DNA of 44,254 bases, from NCBI GenBank assembly GCA_029570835.1, contig JAKPTX010000063.1, positions 1 to 44,254 of the forward strand, written 5' to 3'. This document shows positions 24,795 through 33,190 of this stretch, piece by piece (position 1 is the first letter of the stretch; each line of letters opens with the position of its first letter). The position numbers and the translations under genes are program-made. Below the pieces are notes generated by a model. It saw nothing but the letters and a program-made list of their open reading frames with translations. It did not search any database and was not told the origin of the DNA. Source of the stretch: Bacteroidota bacterium. GTDB taxonomy: Bacteria; Bacteroidota; Bacteroidia; Bacteroidales; WCHB1-69.

Positions 24795-26639
24795 ATGGCT
24801 AACAGTAAAAAATTATTTGAAGCATTTCCCGAGATTTCAACTCAAGAGTGGGAAGCAGTGATTGAGAAAGACTTAAAAGGTGCTGATTATTCCAAAAGAC
24901 TGATTTGGCGTACCGAAGAGGGATTCGAAGTGCGTCCATACTACAGAGCTGAGGATATTCAGGATATTTCCTATATCGATTCTTTACCTGATCAGTTTCC
25001 CTATACCAGAGGTTATAAAACCGAGTCCAACCATTGGAACATCATGCAAGAGGTGAACCATAAGGATCCCAGGGAAGCGAACAAAATAGCGAAAGATGCA
25101 TTGAAAAGAGGAGCTGATAAAATCGATTTCAATGTAGAAAATGTCAAAACAGAAAAGGATCTGGAGGATTTACTACAGGGCATTGACCTGGAGAAGGTAG
25201 AGATACAGTTCAACAGTGCTGAGGACTACCACCCCCTGATTTCTTTTTTTCAAAAATATATAGAAAAAACAGGAGCATCTAAGGATAAAATTAGAGGAGC
25301 GATTCATTTTGACATCTTGGCTTGTGCTATGCGCCACGGCAAATTGTTGAAGCCACAAGCTGAAGTGTTCGCAAAAATAGAGAAGATATTTGAATTGACA
25401 CGCGATCTGAAAAACTTCAAAATATTGAATGTTAACGGATTAGAGTTAAACGACAGAGGTGCGACCATCACGCAGGAGTTAGGCTACGTTTTGGGCATGG
25501 CGAATGAGTATTTGGCTTGGTTTACCGAAAAAGGAGTGCCTGTTCATGAGATTGCAAGAAAAATTCAATTCACACTCTCCGTAGGACCGAATTATTTTAT
25601 AGAGATTGCTAAGTTGCGTTCTATCAGAATGTTATGGTCAACCATGATAGCGCAATATAAACCTGAATGTGACTGTGCTTATCGTTTGCAAATCAATTCG
25701 GTAGCTTCTTCATGGAACAAGACGCTGTTTGACCCCTATGTGAACATTTTGAGATCTACTACTGAGGGTATGGCGGCTGCTTTGGGTGGTGCGGATACGA
25801 TTGCATTGAACCCATTTGACGCGATTTATAAGGAAGATAACGAGTTTTCGTCCAGAATTAACAGAAATATTCAAGTAATCCTGAAAGAGGAGTCCTATTT
25901 TGACAAAGTAGTGGATCCTGCGGCAGGTTCATACTATATTGAGAATTTAACCTTGTCGATTGCAGAGCATGCCTGGAAACTGTTCCAGGAAGTTGAGCGT
26001 CAAGGTGGATTGTTGAAACTGATTGAAAGTCAAGAACTTCAAGCTGCTATTGAAGAAAGTGCAGCCAAGAAGTTAAAAGATATCGCTACCAGAAAAACCG
26101 TTTTGTTGGGAACCAATCAATATCCGAACACCAATGAGGCAATGTTGGATAAAATTGAGGTTACTCCCGAGCAACCTGAAAATCCAACTCTACGTGCAGC
26201 GCAAGAGTTTGAAAAATTACGTCTTCAAACAGAACAATTTGCTCAAAAAAGTGCTCGTCCCAGCGTTTATTTGCTCAAATTAGGAAATTTGGCTATGAGA
26301 CAAGCACGTGCCGGTTTCATCACCAACTTCTTTGGTTGTGCAGGCTATGAGATTGTTGAGAGTCCCGGTTTTGCAACGGTGGAGGAAGGTGTAAAAGCGG
26401 CTTTGGAGAGCAAACCATCGATGATTGTGGTTTGCAGCTCTGACGAGGAGTACGCTACATTGGGCGTGGAAGCGGTTCAACAAGTGAAAAAAGCGGCACC
26501 TGTGATATCCTTTATTGTTGCCGGAAATCCTACGGAATCCATAGAACAACTCAAAGCAGCCGGTGTGGATGATTTTATCCATATTCGTCTGAATGTTCTT
26601 GAAACCTTGCAAAAATATAATAATTTACTGCTTAAGTAG
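24795..26639 (+). CDS. mutA: Methylmalonyl-CoA mutase small (beta) subunit
   Basis: A 614-residue homologue of the catalytic subunit that stabilises the large subunit for the B12-dependent succinyl-CoA/(R)-methylmalonyl-CoA rearrangement of the propionate pathway. The TIM-barrel part has YSKRLIWRTEEGFEVRPYY, FPYTRGYKTESNHW and the family stretch AALGGADTIALNPFD (about residues 332-346). The C-terminal flavodoxin-like part (about 490-614) lacks the DxHxxG cobalamin motif: the expected place reads NLAMRQARAGF, as in small subunits. The large-subunit gene, usually adjacent, is absent. A BtuF-like gene follows by 7 bp. Confidence 0.92.
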   Translation: MANSKKLFEAFPEISTQEWEAVIEKDLKGADYSKRLIWRTEEGFEVRPYYRAEDIQDISYIDSLPDQFPYTRGYKTESNHWNIMQEVNHKDPREANKIAKDALKRGADKIDFNVENVKTEKDLEDLLQGIDLEKVEIQFNSAEDYHPLISFFQKYIEKTGASKDKIRGAIHFDILACAMRHGKLLKPQAEVFAKIEKIFELTRDLKNFKILNVNGLELNDRGATITQELGYVLGMANEYLAWFTEKGVPVHEIARKIQFTLSVGPNYFIEIAKLRSIRMLWSTMIAQYKPECDCAYRLQINSVASSWNKTLFDPYVNILRSTTEGMAAALGGADTIALNPFDAIYKEDNEFSSRINRNIQVILKEESYFDKVVDPAAGSYYIENLTLSIAEHAWKLFQEVERQGGLLKLIESQELQAAIEESAAKKLKDIATRKTVLLGTNQYPNTNEAMLDKIEVTPEQPENPTLRAAQEFEKLRLQTEQFAQKSARPSVYLLKLGNLAMRQARAGFITNFFGCAGYEIVESPGFATVEEGVKAALESKPSMIVVCSSDEEYATLGVEAVQQVKKAAPVISFIVAGNPTESIEQLKAAGVDDFIHIRLNVLETLQKYNNLLLK

Positions 26640-26646
26640 TTGATCT

Positions 26647-27534
26647 ATGCTATCGAGATTTCTTTCAAAAGCCTTATTCGTTGGGTTGTTCCTGCTATTG
26701 TGTTTGGGCTGTTCAGCTCCCAAACAGAAGGTGGACACTGTTTTTATCACCATAACAGACTCTTATGATAGAGAAGTCGTTTTGGAAAAAGAACCCCGCT
26801 CTATTATTTCGCTTTCTCCCGCTATTACGGAAGTGATTTTTGAATTGGGGGAAGAAGAGCGTTTGGTTGGAATTAGTGATTTTTGCACTTTTCCTAAAGG
26901 AACTGAAAAGATTCCTAAAGTAGGAGGCTTAACCCAGGTGAATATTGAGCGGATTATTTCATTGAATCCGGATTTAGTTTTAATCGGATCGATTATCTCC
27001 AAGAAAGATCTCGAAAAGATGGAGCAATCGGGATTGAAAGTGATTGCTTTGCGGGAAGAGAGTGGGGTAGAGGGCGTGCTGAACCTTTTCATACAAATCG
27101 GGAAACTCGTCAATGCCGAATCATTGGCACAAAAGAAAAGCGATAACTATCGTAAGATGTTGGAGCAAATCAAGAACCTGCACTTTTCTTCTCTTAAAAA
27201 GGTCTATTATGTTGTCGGTTTTGGAGCAGCGGGTGACTTTACAGCACCTCAAAACTCTCATATTCACGAGATTATCACTTTGGCAGGCGGACGTAATATT
27301 GGAGATCAGCTTAAGACCTGGAGCGTGAGTAAGGAGTACCTTTTCCAGGAGGATCCCGACCTGATTTTTATCCGTAAGGAGGATTTTGATGCTTTCATAT
27401 CAACTCATCCTTATACGGAGTTGAGAGCAGTGAAGAATAAAAAAGTATATCCGATTGAATCGGGATGGATCGATATTGTTTCACCAAGAAATATCCTGGC
27501 GATTCAAGAGATAAATTCAAAAATGAGTGATTAA
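26647..27534 (+). CDS. BtuF-like cobalamin/iron-complex binding lipoprotein
   Basis: A 295-residue periplasmic binding protein of the helical-backbone class (BtuF/FecB). A lipoprotein signal is present: FLLLCLGC with acylated Cys about residue 22. Then follow RSIISLSPAITEVIFELG, LVGISDFCTFP, VGGLTQVNIERIISLNPDLV and the C-terminal RNILAIQEI. These are hallmarks of vitamin B12 and ferric-siderophore binding proteins. It lies 7 bp after mutA, whose enzyme needs B12, so cobalamin is the favoured ligand. A siderophore or haem ligand cannot be excluded. No permease or ATPase genes adjoin it. Confidence 0.85.
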   Translation: MLSRFLSKALFVGLFLLLCLGCSAPKQKVDTVFITITDSYDREVVLEKEPRSIISLSPAITEVIFELGEEERLVGISDFCTFPKGTEKIPKVGGLTQVNIERIISLNPDLVLIGSIISKKDLEKMEQSGLKVIALREESGVEGVLNLFIQIGKLVNAESLAQKKSDNYRKMLEQIKNLHFSSLKKVYYVVGFGAAGDFTAPQNSHIHEIITLAGGRNIGDQLKTWSVSKEYLFQEDPDLIFIRKEDFDAFISTHPYTELRAVKNKKVYPIESGWIDIVSPRNILAIQEINSKMSD

Positions 27535-27548
27535 AATTTGATATAAAG

Positions 27549-29204
27549 ATGATAAAAGGAAAGATTGATAAGAATTTGTTAAAACAGCACGTTAGAGAGA
27601 ACTGGAAATCCGGATTAACGGTTGCTTTTATTAATATCCCTCTTTCATTGGCACTGGCCATTGCTTCCGGAGCAACGCCGGTACAAGGGATTATCACCGC
27701 ATTTTGGGCCGGTTTGATTGGAGCGATTCTAGGAGGAGGCCATTTTAATATCATTGGTCCAACGGGTGCATTATCCGGGATTTTAATCTCTTTTGCGATT
27801 ATTAATGGACCTGCGTCATTACCGATTATTGCGATTGCATCGGGATTGATTATACTGGCATTCTACATTTTTAAGCTGGACAAGTACATTATCTTTATTC
27901 CGCGAAGTGTTGTTCAAGGGTTTACCTTGGGGGTCGCCTTTATGATTGCTTTTGGTCAGATAGATGCCATGTTGGGTATAAACGATTTACAAAAGGGAGA
28001 AAATGTAGCTCAAAATATCATATTGGCATTTTCCGATTTTTCTAAAATTCGATGGGGTATTTTCTTAATTTTTCTTGGTGCTGTTGCTTTTATTTTGCTG
28101 TGGGACAAGAAGTTTAAGAATATACCCGGTTCCATTATCATCGCTTTTATCGGTATCATAGCGGTTTATATTATTGAGTGGACTTCTATTCCTTTCGATA
28201 TGACAATTTTGTCGGATCGTTATCCCAAAATTTCTCCCAGATTGTTTGACAACTTCTATAAAGACCTGACCTGGGCGCCATTTTTGTCTAAAAAGATCTG
28301 GTCTGTTGCTTTTGCTGTGGCTGTGATCGGGGTTTTGGAAACTTTACTCTCCGGACAGATTGCCAAACAGATGACCAAGGTTCCGTTTGATCGTTCCAAG
28401 GAAGTATTTAGTTTATCGATTGCCAATATCGCTTCGGGAATTATGGGGGGAATCCCTGCTACAGCTGCTTTGGCTCGTACAGCTCTCAATGTTAAAAGTG
28501 GAGGTAAACACAGAACATCCGGAGTTTTGAGTGCCATTTTCCTGGCTATTATTGTGATGTTCCTTCTTACCTTTTTCAAAAAGCTGCCGATGGTGATTGT
28601 TGCAGCCATTCTTTTTGTGGTGGCATTGAGGATGTCTTCGGTTAAGCACTTTATCAAGCTGATTTACAATGAGAAAACTGCTTTTGCCATTACTGCGACT
28701 GTAGCGGTGATCACTGTTGTTCAGGATCCGATTGCTGCGCTTTTAGTAGGAAGCTTTATCTCTTTGTTGATCTTTGTGAATCAAGTTTCGTACGGAAATA
28801 CAGAGGTTACTCTCTGGGCAAATGCCAAGTTACAGGAAACCCTGTTGAGTCCCGAAATTGCTGAAAGAGAAACACTTGAGTCCGATTTGATTGTCTATAA
28901 AATTACGGGAACACTGACTTATATCAACATGCCGGCACACTTAGAAACAGTCGGCAAGATTAAGAATTGCAAGCATGTCGTCGTCTCCTTGCGGAATGCA
29001 TTCTACGCCGACAGTGACGGTGTCGAGTATTTGGGTGAGCTGTTAGAGATATTGAAAGCCAATAATGGAACGGTTTATCTCGCAGGAGTTAATGATATGC
29101 TCCTCAAAGCGATTGAAAACGAGCCGTTTTACATACACAAATCCGCTGAAGACAGAATTTACGGGCGTACTTCCGAGGCGTTAAGAGAAATCTACAACGT
29201 TTAA
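27549..29204 (+). CDS. SulP-family inorganic anion transporter with STAS domain
   Basis: A 551-residue SLC26/SulP permease with about 10-14 hydrophobic segments between residues 20 and 420. It has the family signature region FINIPLSLALAIASGATPVQG near residue 28 and FNIIGPTGALSGILISFA. A C-terminal cytoplasmic STAS domain lies at about residues 440-551 (LIVYKITGTLTYINMPAHLE). Likely substrates are sulfate or bicarbonate, but specificity is not readable. It is 14 bp after the BtuF-like gene, so it closes the mutA operon. It is followed by a repeat-rich non-coding spacer. Confidence 0.93.
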   Translation: MIKGKIDKNLLKQHVRENWKSGLTVAFINIPLSLALAIASGATPVQGIITAFWAGLIGAILGGGHFNIIGPTGALSGILISFAIINGPASLPIIAIASGLIILAFYIFKLDKYIIFIPRSVVQGFTLGVAFMIAFGQIDAMLGINDLQKGENVAQNIILAFSDFSKIRWGIFLIFLGAVAFILLWDKKFKNIPGSIIIAFIGIIAVYIIEWTSIPFDMTILSDRYPKISPRLFDNFYKDLTWAPFLSKKIWSVAFAVAVIGVLETLLSGQIAKQMTKVPFDRSKEVFSLSIANIASGIMGGIPATAALARTALNVKSGGKHRTSGVLSAIFLAIIVMFLLTFFKKLPMVIVAAILFVVALRMSSVKHFIKLIYNEKTAFAITATVAVITVVQDPIAALLVGSFISLLIFVNQVSYGNTEVTLWANAKLQETLLSPEIAERETLESDLIVYKITGTLTYINMPAHLETVGKIKNCKHVVVSLRNAFYADSDGVEYLGELLEILKANNGTVYLAGVNDMLLKAIENEPFYIHKSAEDRIYGRTSEALREIYNV

Positions 29205-29313
29205 ATTTAGAATTTAGAATTTAGAATTGATTTCGTAATTCGTAATTCGTAAATCATAATTGGATTCCGCCTTCCGACTTCCACCTTTACTTCTTACTTC
29301 TTATTTCTTATTT

Positions 29314-29382
29314 GGAATTTTAAATAAATGGGGGGCAGGAAAGGTGGTGTCTATTTAGATATTTCATTTCCCCACTCTGGAA
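29314..29382 (+). repeat. Dispersed GGGGGGCAG/CCCCACTCTGG element, copy 3
   Basis: GGAATTTTAAATAAATG then GGGGGGCAG (to 29338), about 30 variable bases including CTATTTAG, then TTTCCCCACTCTGGAA (to 29382). It shares its first 24 bases and last 16 bases almost exactly with copy 2. Copy 1 matches at both G-run and C-run ends but is more diverged between. Confidence 0.8.
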
Positions 29383-29484
29383 TGTTGTTCCTTAATTCTT
29401 TCTTGAAGCGTAAAAATCATTTATCGTCTTACCGGGATTATCCAAAAACTTTCGCCTTCCGCCTTTCGACTTTCGACTTTTTTC

Positions 29485-29501
29485 CCCCTCCTTTGGAGGG
29501 G
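29485..29501. repeat. GC-rich palindrome (REP-like)
   Basis: CCCCTCC, loop TTT, GGAGGGG: a perfect 7-bp stem, then CTAGGGGAGG. It stands out in AT-rich DNA and lies between two blocks of 7-bp repeats. I recall similar palindromes as dispersed elements in other Bacteroidota genomes. Confidence 0.7.
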
Positions 29502-29658
29502 CTAGGGGAGGTCAAACAAAAAGAGGAACCTATTAAAAGTTCCCCTTTTTAATTTAGAATTTAGAAGGTAGAATTTAGAATTATTGGTCCGTAATTCGTA
29601 ATTCGTAATTCGTAATTGGATTCATTCCGCCTTCCGCCTTCCGATTTCCGCCTTCAGA

Positions 29659-32178
29659 TCATTTTCTCACTCCATTGACAAACCTAACGATCGTTGCTTC
29701 AGGATAGAATGGTTTCAATTGATCTCTCAATTGTTCCATTTCGCTGCGATCGGAGGATGCGCCAATAGTGTAAACATATCTGTTATTTCTGAAGAAATAA
29801 GCAATGTTATCAAATCCGTGGAAGTTTTCAGGAGTTAACTCAAACAGTGCTGCAGAGTTGAAGATTTGAACTCTGTACACAGTTCCAGTTTCGTTAAACG
29901 ACTTGCCTTTAGGGATTTTCTCGTGAGGAGTGATATATTTAGGCGGTTTACCTCCGGTAACTTTAATCTTTTCTTTACCGATAGCAACCACTTTAAACTC
30001 TGTTCTTCTGTTCATTTGATGTTCCTCTTCGAGACAGATAGCAGTGTAGTTACCCTCACATTCGCAATCGTTCACTAACTGAGTTTCACCATATCCTTTA
30101 CCGTAAATTCTGGAAGGATTAGTGATTCTTTCCTTAATGTACTTGGCTGATGCCTTGGCTCTTCTGTCAGAAAGTGCCATATTGTACGCAAATGAAGCTC
30201 TACAGTCGGTGTGAGATCCCAATTCAATCACAATATCTGGATATGCATTCATAATATCAACAATTTTATCCAATTCAATCGCTGCATCAGGTCTGATATC
30301 AGATTTATCCAGGTCAAAATAGATTGGATTGATGTTGAACTTCTTAGCCAAGTCATCCCCAATCAACAATGTTTGTTTAAGAGGAGCAAGGTAAATAATA
30401 TGTTCATAAATACCGGGCTTCAACAGTTTTTGATAGTAGTTTTCGTTTGCAGATACGTAGTCAGGATGCGATGCTTGAAGATAATAACTGATATTATCAT
30501 TTAACTCTTTATCAGGTAGTTCTATCAAATGGAACCCGGGTTCTCCCGTATTCACTCTGTCTTCTTCAAAGCTGATATTATCTTTAATATGGATTGTAGC
30601 AGAAGGGATGATATCATCTGTTATCTTGTTTTTCACAATCAATTTAACACCAAATCCAATATCGGGAGTTAAGATCAGGTCTGCATATACGATTTCTTCA
30701 GGAACATCTGTATTGGCTTGGTTTACACCATCGGTATATTCCGGTTTAGTTCCTTTCAGATCAAAGAGATCGAGTTGTGAAACAACAAATTCGTATCTAC
30801 CTTGCTCATCGCTGGGTTTCTGCGCTATCTTCTTACCGTGGAGCGTTAGATACACCTCTGCATGCGGTACAATAACCGAGTCCGGAGTCATGGTCACCCC
30901 CCTGATTATTTTTCTAAAATACTTATCTTGCAAAACATTAACAAGATAGATGTCATCATCTCCCTTACCTCCTTCTCTGTTAGAAGTCAAATAACCAAAT
31001 TTGCTCTCTTTGTCTAAAATCAGAGCAAAGTCGTCAAAGTTGGAGTTGATCGGTTTTCCCAAATTGATAGGAGTGGAGAAATTGTTGTACGCATCACCGG
31101 AAACGTAAGTTTCGTACACATCCAATCCACCTAAACCGGGATATCCGTTAGATGAGAAATAGAGAATATGGTCGGGATGATACACGGGGAACATTTCATC
31201 ACCCTCGGTATTCAGTTCTCTCAAATTGATCAAAGTTCCCCAATTTCCTTCTTTGGTTCTTTCAATCAGATAGAGGTCAGTTCCACCCACGCCTCCGGGC
31301 ATATCGGAAACAAAGAACATATATCTGCCATCCGGAGTAAGAGTTGCGTGTCCCACAGAATATTCTGCATTATTGTACGGAAAAGCGATAGGATTAGTCC
31401 ATGATCCATTCACTAATCTGGAAGAAAAGAGTTGTAAATTTCTGGTTCCATCAGAACTTTTTCCTCCGTAGTTATTTCTGGTAAACACCATAAAATCGCC
31501 GGCTTGGTTAAAGGTTACCGGACCATCGTGGTATTTTTTATTGGTGATTCTAAAATATTTTCCTTTTTTAAACTCTTTATCATCCCGAATCTTTGAGACG
31601 TAGAGATTGAGGTATCCTTTATGATTTCCAACCCATGTTCTTCTCAATGCACCGGCTCTGTTTCTGGAAGTGGTGTAGATTACTTTGTCATCCAATATTG
31701 TGGAGTAGAATTCCTGATGATCGGAGTTCATTTTCAGGTTTTTAAGTACAAACCGATCAGAGTTATCGGGCAGTTCTTTGATGTAATCTCCTGCTTCATT
31801 ATACTTTTGCACTCTGATATCATTGGGATTGAGTGCTGTTAGTTGTGGTAGTAGCGCCAGTGCTTTGTCGTACTGCTGATTGGACTGTAATAGCAAGAAA
31901 TAGTTCCAATAATCATCAAATGTTTTTTTATCCATTTGTACAATTTGCTCATAAGTCTCCAACGCTTTATCAATCCGATCCGTCATAGTATAAGCATACG
32001 CCAGATTTCTCAACACTTCGATCGGCTTATTTTTAACGGTTTCGTAGTAATCAATAGAGCGTTCATAATTAAACTTATAGAAATACTTATTTCCTGTTTT
32101 GGTTCTTCGATCCTGTGCCATGGAGGGCAAAGTCAGAACGGTTACCAACAAGACTAGAATTATTTTATATATTTTCAT
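29659..32178 (-). CDS. OmpA-family protein with TPR, PD40 propeller and C-terminal domains (PorE/SprE-cluster-like)
   Basis: An 839-residue secreted envelope protein. A signal peptide (IILVLLVTVLTLPSMAQ) is followed by TPR-like helices (about residues 25-125). Next come PD40/WD40-type propeller blades (about 190-420; for example ATLTPDGRYMFFVSD) and a carboxypeptidase regulatory-like fold (about 425-470). The OmpA peptidoglycan-binding domain (about 635-745) has YFDLDKSDIRPDAAIELDKI, ELGSHTDCR and SDRRAKASAKYI. A C-terminal SPOR-like segment starts near 765. The TPR-propeller-CRD-OmpA order matches PorE-type T9SS anchor proteins. It follows the PorP/SprF gene in the adhesin operon. Confidence 0.87.
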   Translation of the reverse strand: MKIYKIILVLLVTVLTLPSMAQDRRTKTGNKYFYKFNYERSIDYYETVKNKPIEVLRNLAYAYTMTDRIDKALETYEQIVQMDKKTFDDYWNYFLLLQSNQQYDKALALLPQLTALNPNDIRVQKYNEAGDYIKELPDNSDRFVLKNLKMNSDHQEFYSTILDDKVIYTTSRNRAGALRRTWVGNHKGYLNLYVSKIRDDKEFKKGKYFRITNKKYHDGPVTFNQAGDFMVFTRNNYGGKSSDGTRNLQLFSSRLVNGSWTNPIAFPYNNAEYSVGHATLTPDGRYMFFVSDMPGGVGGTDLYLIERTKEGNWGTLINLRELNTEGDEMFPVYHPDHILYFSSNGYPGLGGLDVYETYVSGDAYNNFSTPINLGKPINSNFDDFALILDKESKFGYLTSNREGGKGDDDIYLVNVLQDKYFRKIIRGVTMTPDSVIVPHAEVYLTLHGKKIAQKPSDEQGRYEFVVSQLDLFDLKGTKPEYTDGVNQANTDVPEEIVYADLILTPDIGFGVKLIVKNKITDDIIPSATIHIKDNISFEEDRVNTGEPGFHLIELPDKELNDNISYYLQASHPDYVSANENYYQKLLKPGIYEHIIYLAPLKQTLLIGDDLAKKFNINPIYFDLDKSDIRPDAAIELDKIVDIMNAYPDIVIELGSHTDCRASFAYNMALSDRRAKASAKYIKERITNPSRIYGKGYGETQLVNDCECEGNYTAICLEEEHQMNRRTEFKVVAIGKEKIKVTGGKPPKYITPHEKIPKGKSFNETGTVYRVQIFNSAALFELTPENFHGFDNIAYFFRNNRYVYTIGASSDRSEMEQLRDQLKPFYPEATIVRFVNGVRK

Positions 32179-32216
32179 ATCAATATTTTTTATTTAATTT
32201 TGTAACACTCAATTAA

Positions 32217-33143
32217 TTAGAAGTATCTTGGAGACTTAATTCTGTGTTGACTACTGAAGATAAAGTCATATCTGAGCATAATTTCATGCGATCCGGTATT
32301 ATACTTCATTGTAGTATTAGTGAGGGAGAAATCGTAAGAATAACCCAATAATAATCTATCAAAGATGTAAAGTCCTACCAAAGCTCCGACACCATCACCG
32401 GTACGGTACATTACACCAAAATTCACTCTTTTATAGAATTCAAATATAGCCGACACGTCCAATTCTATAGGAGCTCCCGGGGTCATTTTAACCAAAGCCG
32501 ATGGTTTAAATTCAGTAAATCGAGACAGTTTGATTGATCCTCCGGTAATGAAGTAGTAGTGTCCTCTCAAGATTCCTGAAGAAATAAGAGTGTTTTCACC
32601 TACGAATTTATGTTCGAGTAATCGGGGTGTAGAGATTCCGACATAAAATCTATCTTTAAAGGTATAAAACATTCCAAATCCGAAGTTTGGCAATACTTTA
32701 TTTTTAAAAGGGTAGAGGAATGCCGGATCATCAGGATCATGAATCTCCAAATCGGGTAGATTGGCTGTTAGAAGGTCTATACCTGCTTTCAATCCAAAGG
32801 TTAACTTACTTTTTTTGGTTAATTTAATCCTAAAGGCAAAATCTCCATAAATTGAAGTGAACTTGGTTGGTCCGATCTTATCATGAGTAAGCGAAAGCCC
32901 AACCCCCACACTTTCCGTAAAAATGGGAGAATGGAGGGTTAGGGTATTGGTAATTGGGGCACCGGGGAAGGTTACCCACTGGTTTCTGTGTAGAAGCGTC
33001 ACTGTCAATGCATCTCTGCTCCCTGCATAAGCAGGGTTCACAGAGAGTGTATTGTACATATAGTGTGTATACATTGGATCTTGTTGTGCGTATATTGTAG
33101 TGGCCACTATCAAGCCTATGATTGTTACAATGAACCTTTTCAT
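32217..33143 (-). CDS. PorP/SprF-family type IX secretion membrane protein
   Basis: A 308-residue outer-membrane beta-barrel protein of the PorP/SprF family, which helps attach or secrete a specific large T9SS cargo. The hallmark N-terminus is present: signal peptide ending TTIYAQ, then QDPMYTHYMYNTLSVNPAYA, then SRDALTVTLLHRNQWV. The second ATG (33143) is chosen because it gives a standard signal peptide. The ATG at 33161 adds six residues. It lies 47 bp after the giant adhesin gene and 38 bp before the OmpA-family gene. The adhesin-SprF pairing is the one known for SprB in Flavobacterium. Confidence 0.93.
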   Translation of the reverse strand: MKRFIVTIIGLIVATTIYAQQDPMYTHYMYNTLSVNPAYAGSRDALTVTLLHRNQWVTFPGAPITNTLTLHSPIFTESVGVGLSLTHDKIGPTKFTSIYGDFAFRIKLTKKSKLTFGLKAGIDLLTANLPDLEIHDPDDPAFLYPFKNKVLPNFGFGMFYTFKDRFYVGISTPRLLEHKFVGENTLISSGILRGHYYFITGGSIKLSRFTEFKPSALVKMTPGAPIELDVSAIFEFYKRVNFGVMYRTGDGVGALVGLYIFDRLLLGYSYDFSLTNTTMKYNTGSHEIMLRYDFIFSSQHRIKSPRYF

Positions 33144-33190
33144 ATTTATATATTTTTTCATTATTTCTTAATTGGTTGATTAGTTAATAA

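Larger units (their letters stand above)
29205..29658. repeat. Repeat-rich non-coding spacer after sulP
   Basis: A 454-bp gap with no credible gene; the short open frame at 29328-29552 is made of repeat DNA. It contains TTTAGAA three times (about 29206-29226), GTAATTC units (about 29235-29251), CTTACTT/CTTATTT units (about 29287-29311), TCGACTT-type units (about 29455-29480), GTAATTC four times (about 29590-29617) and TTCCGCC units (about 29628-29655). It also holds the third copy of the dispersed element and a GC-rich palindrome, both listed separately. Confidence 0.85.

Noticed and set aside
29328-29552. A 74-codon plus-strand frame beginning in the dispersed element
   Set aside because: It is composed of the GGGGGGCAG element, heptamer repeats and the GC-rich palindrome, with no codon bias or family match.
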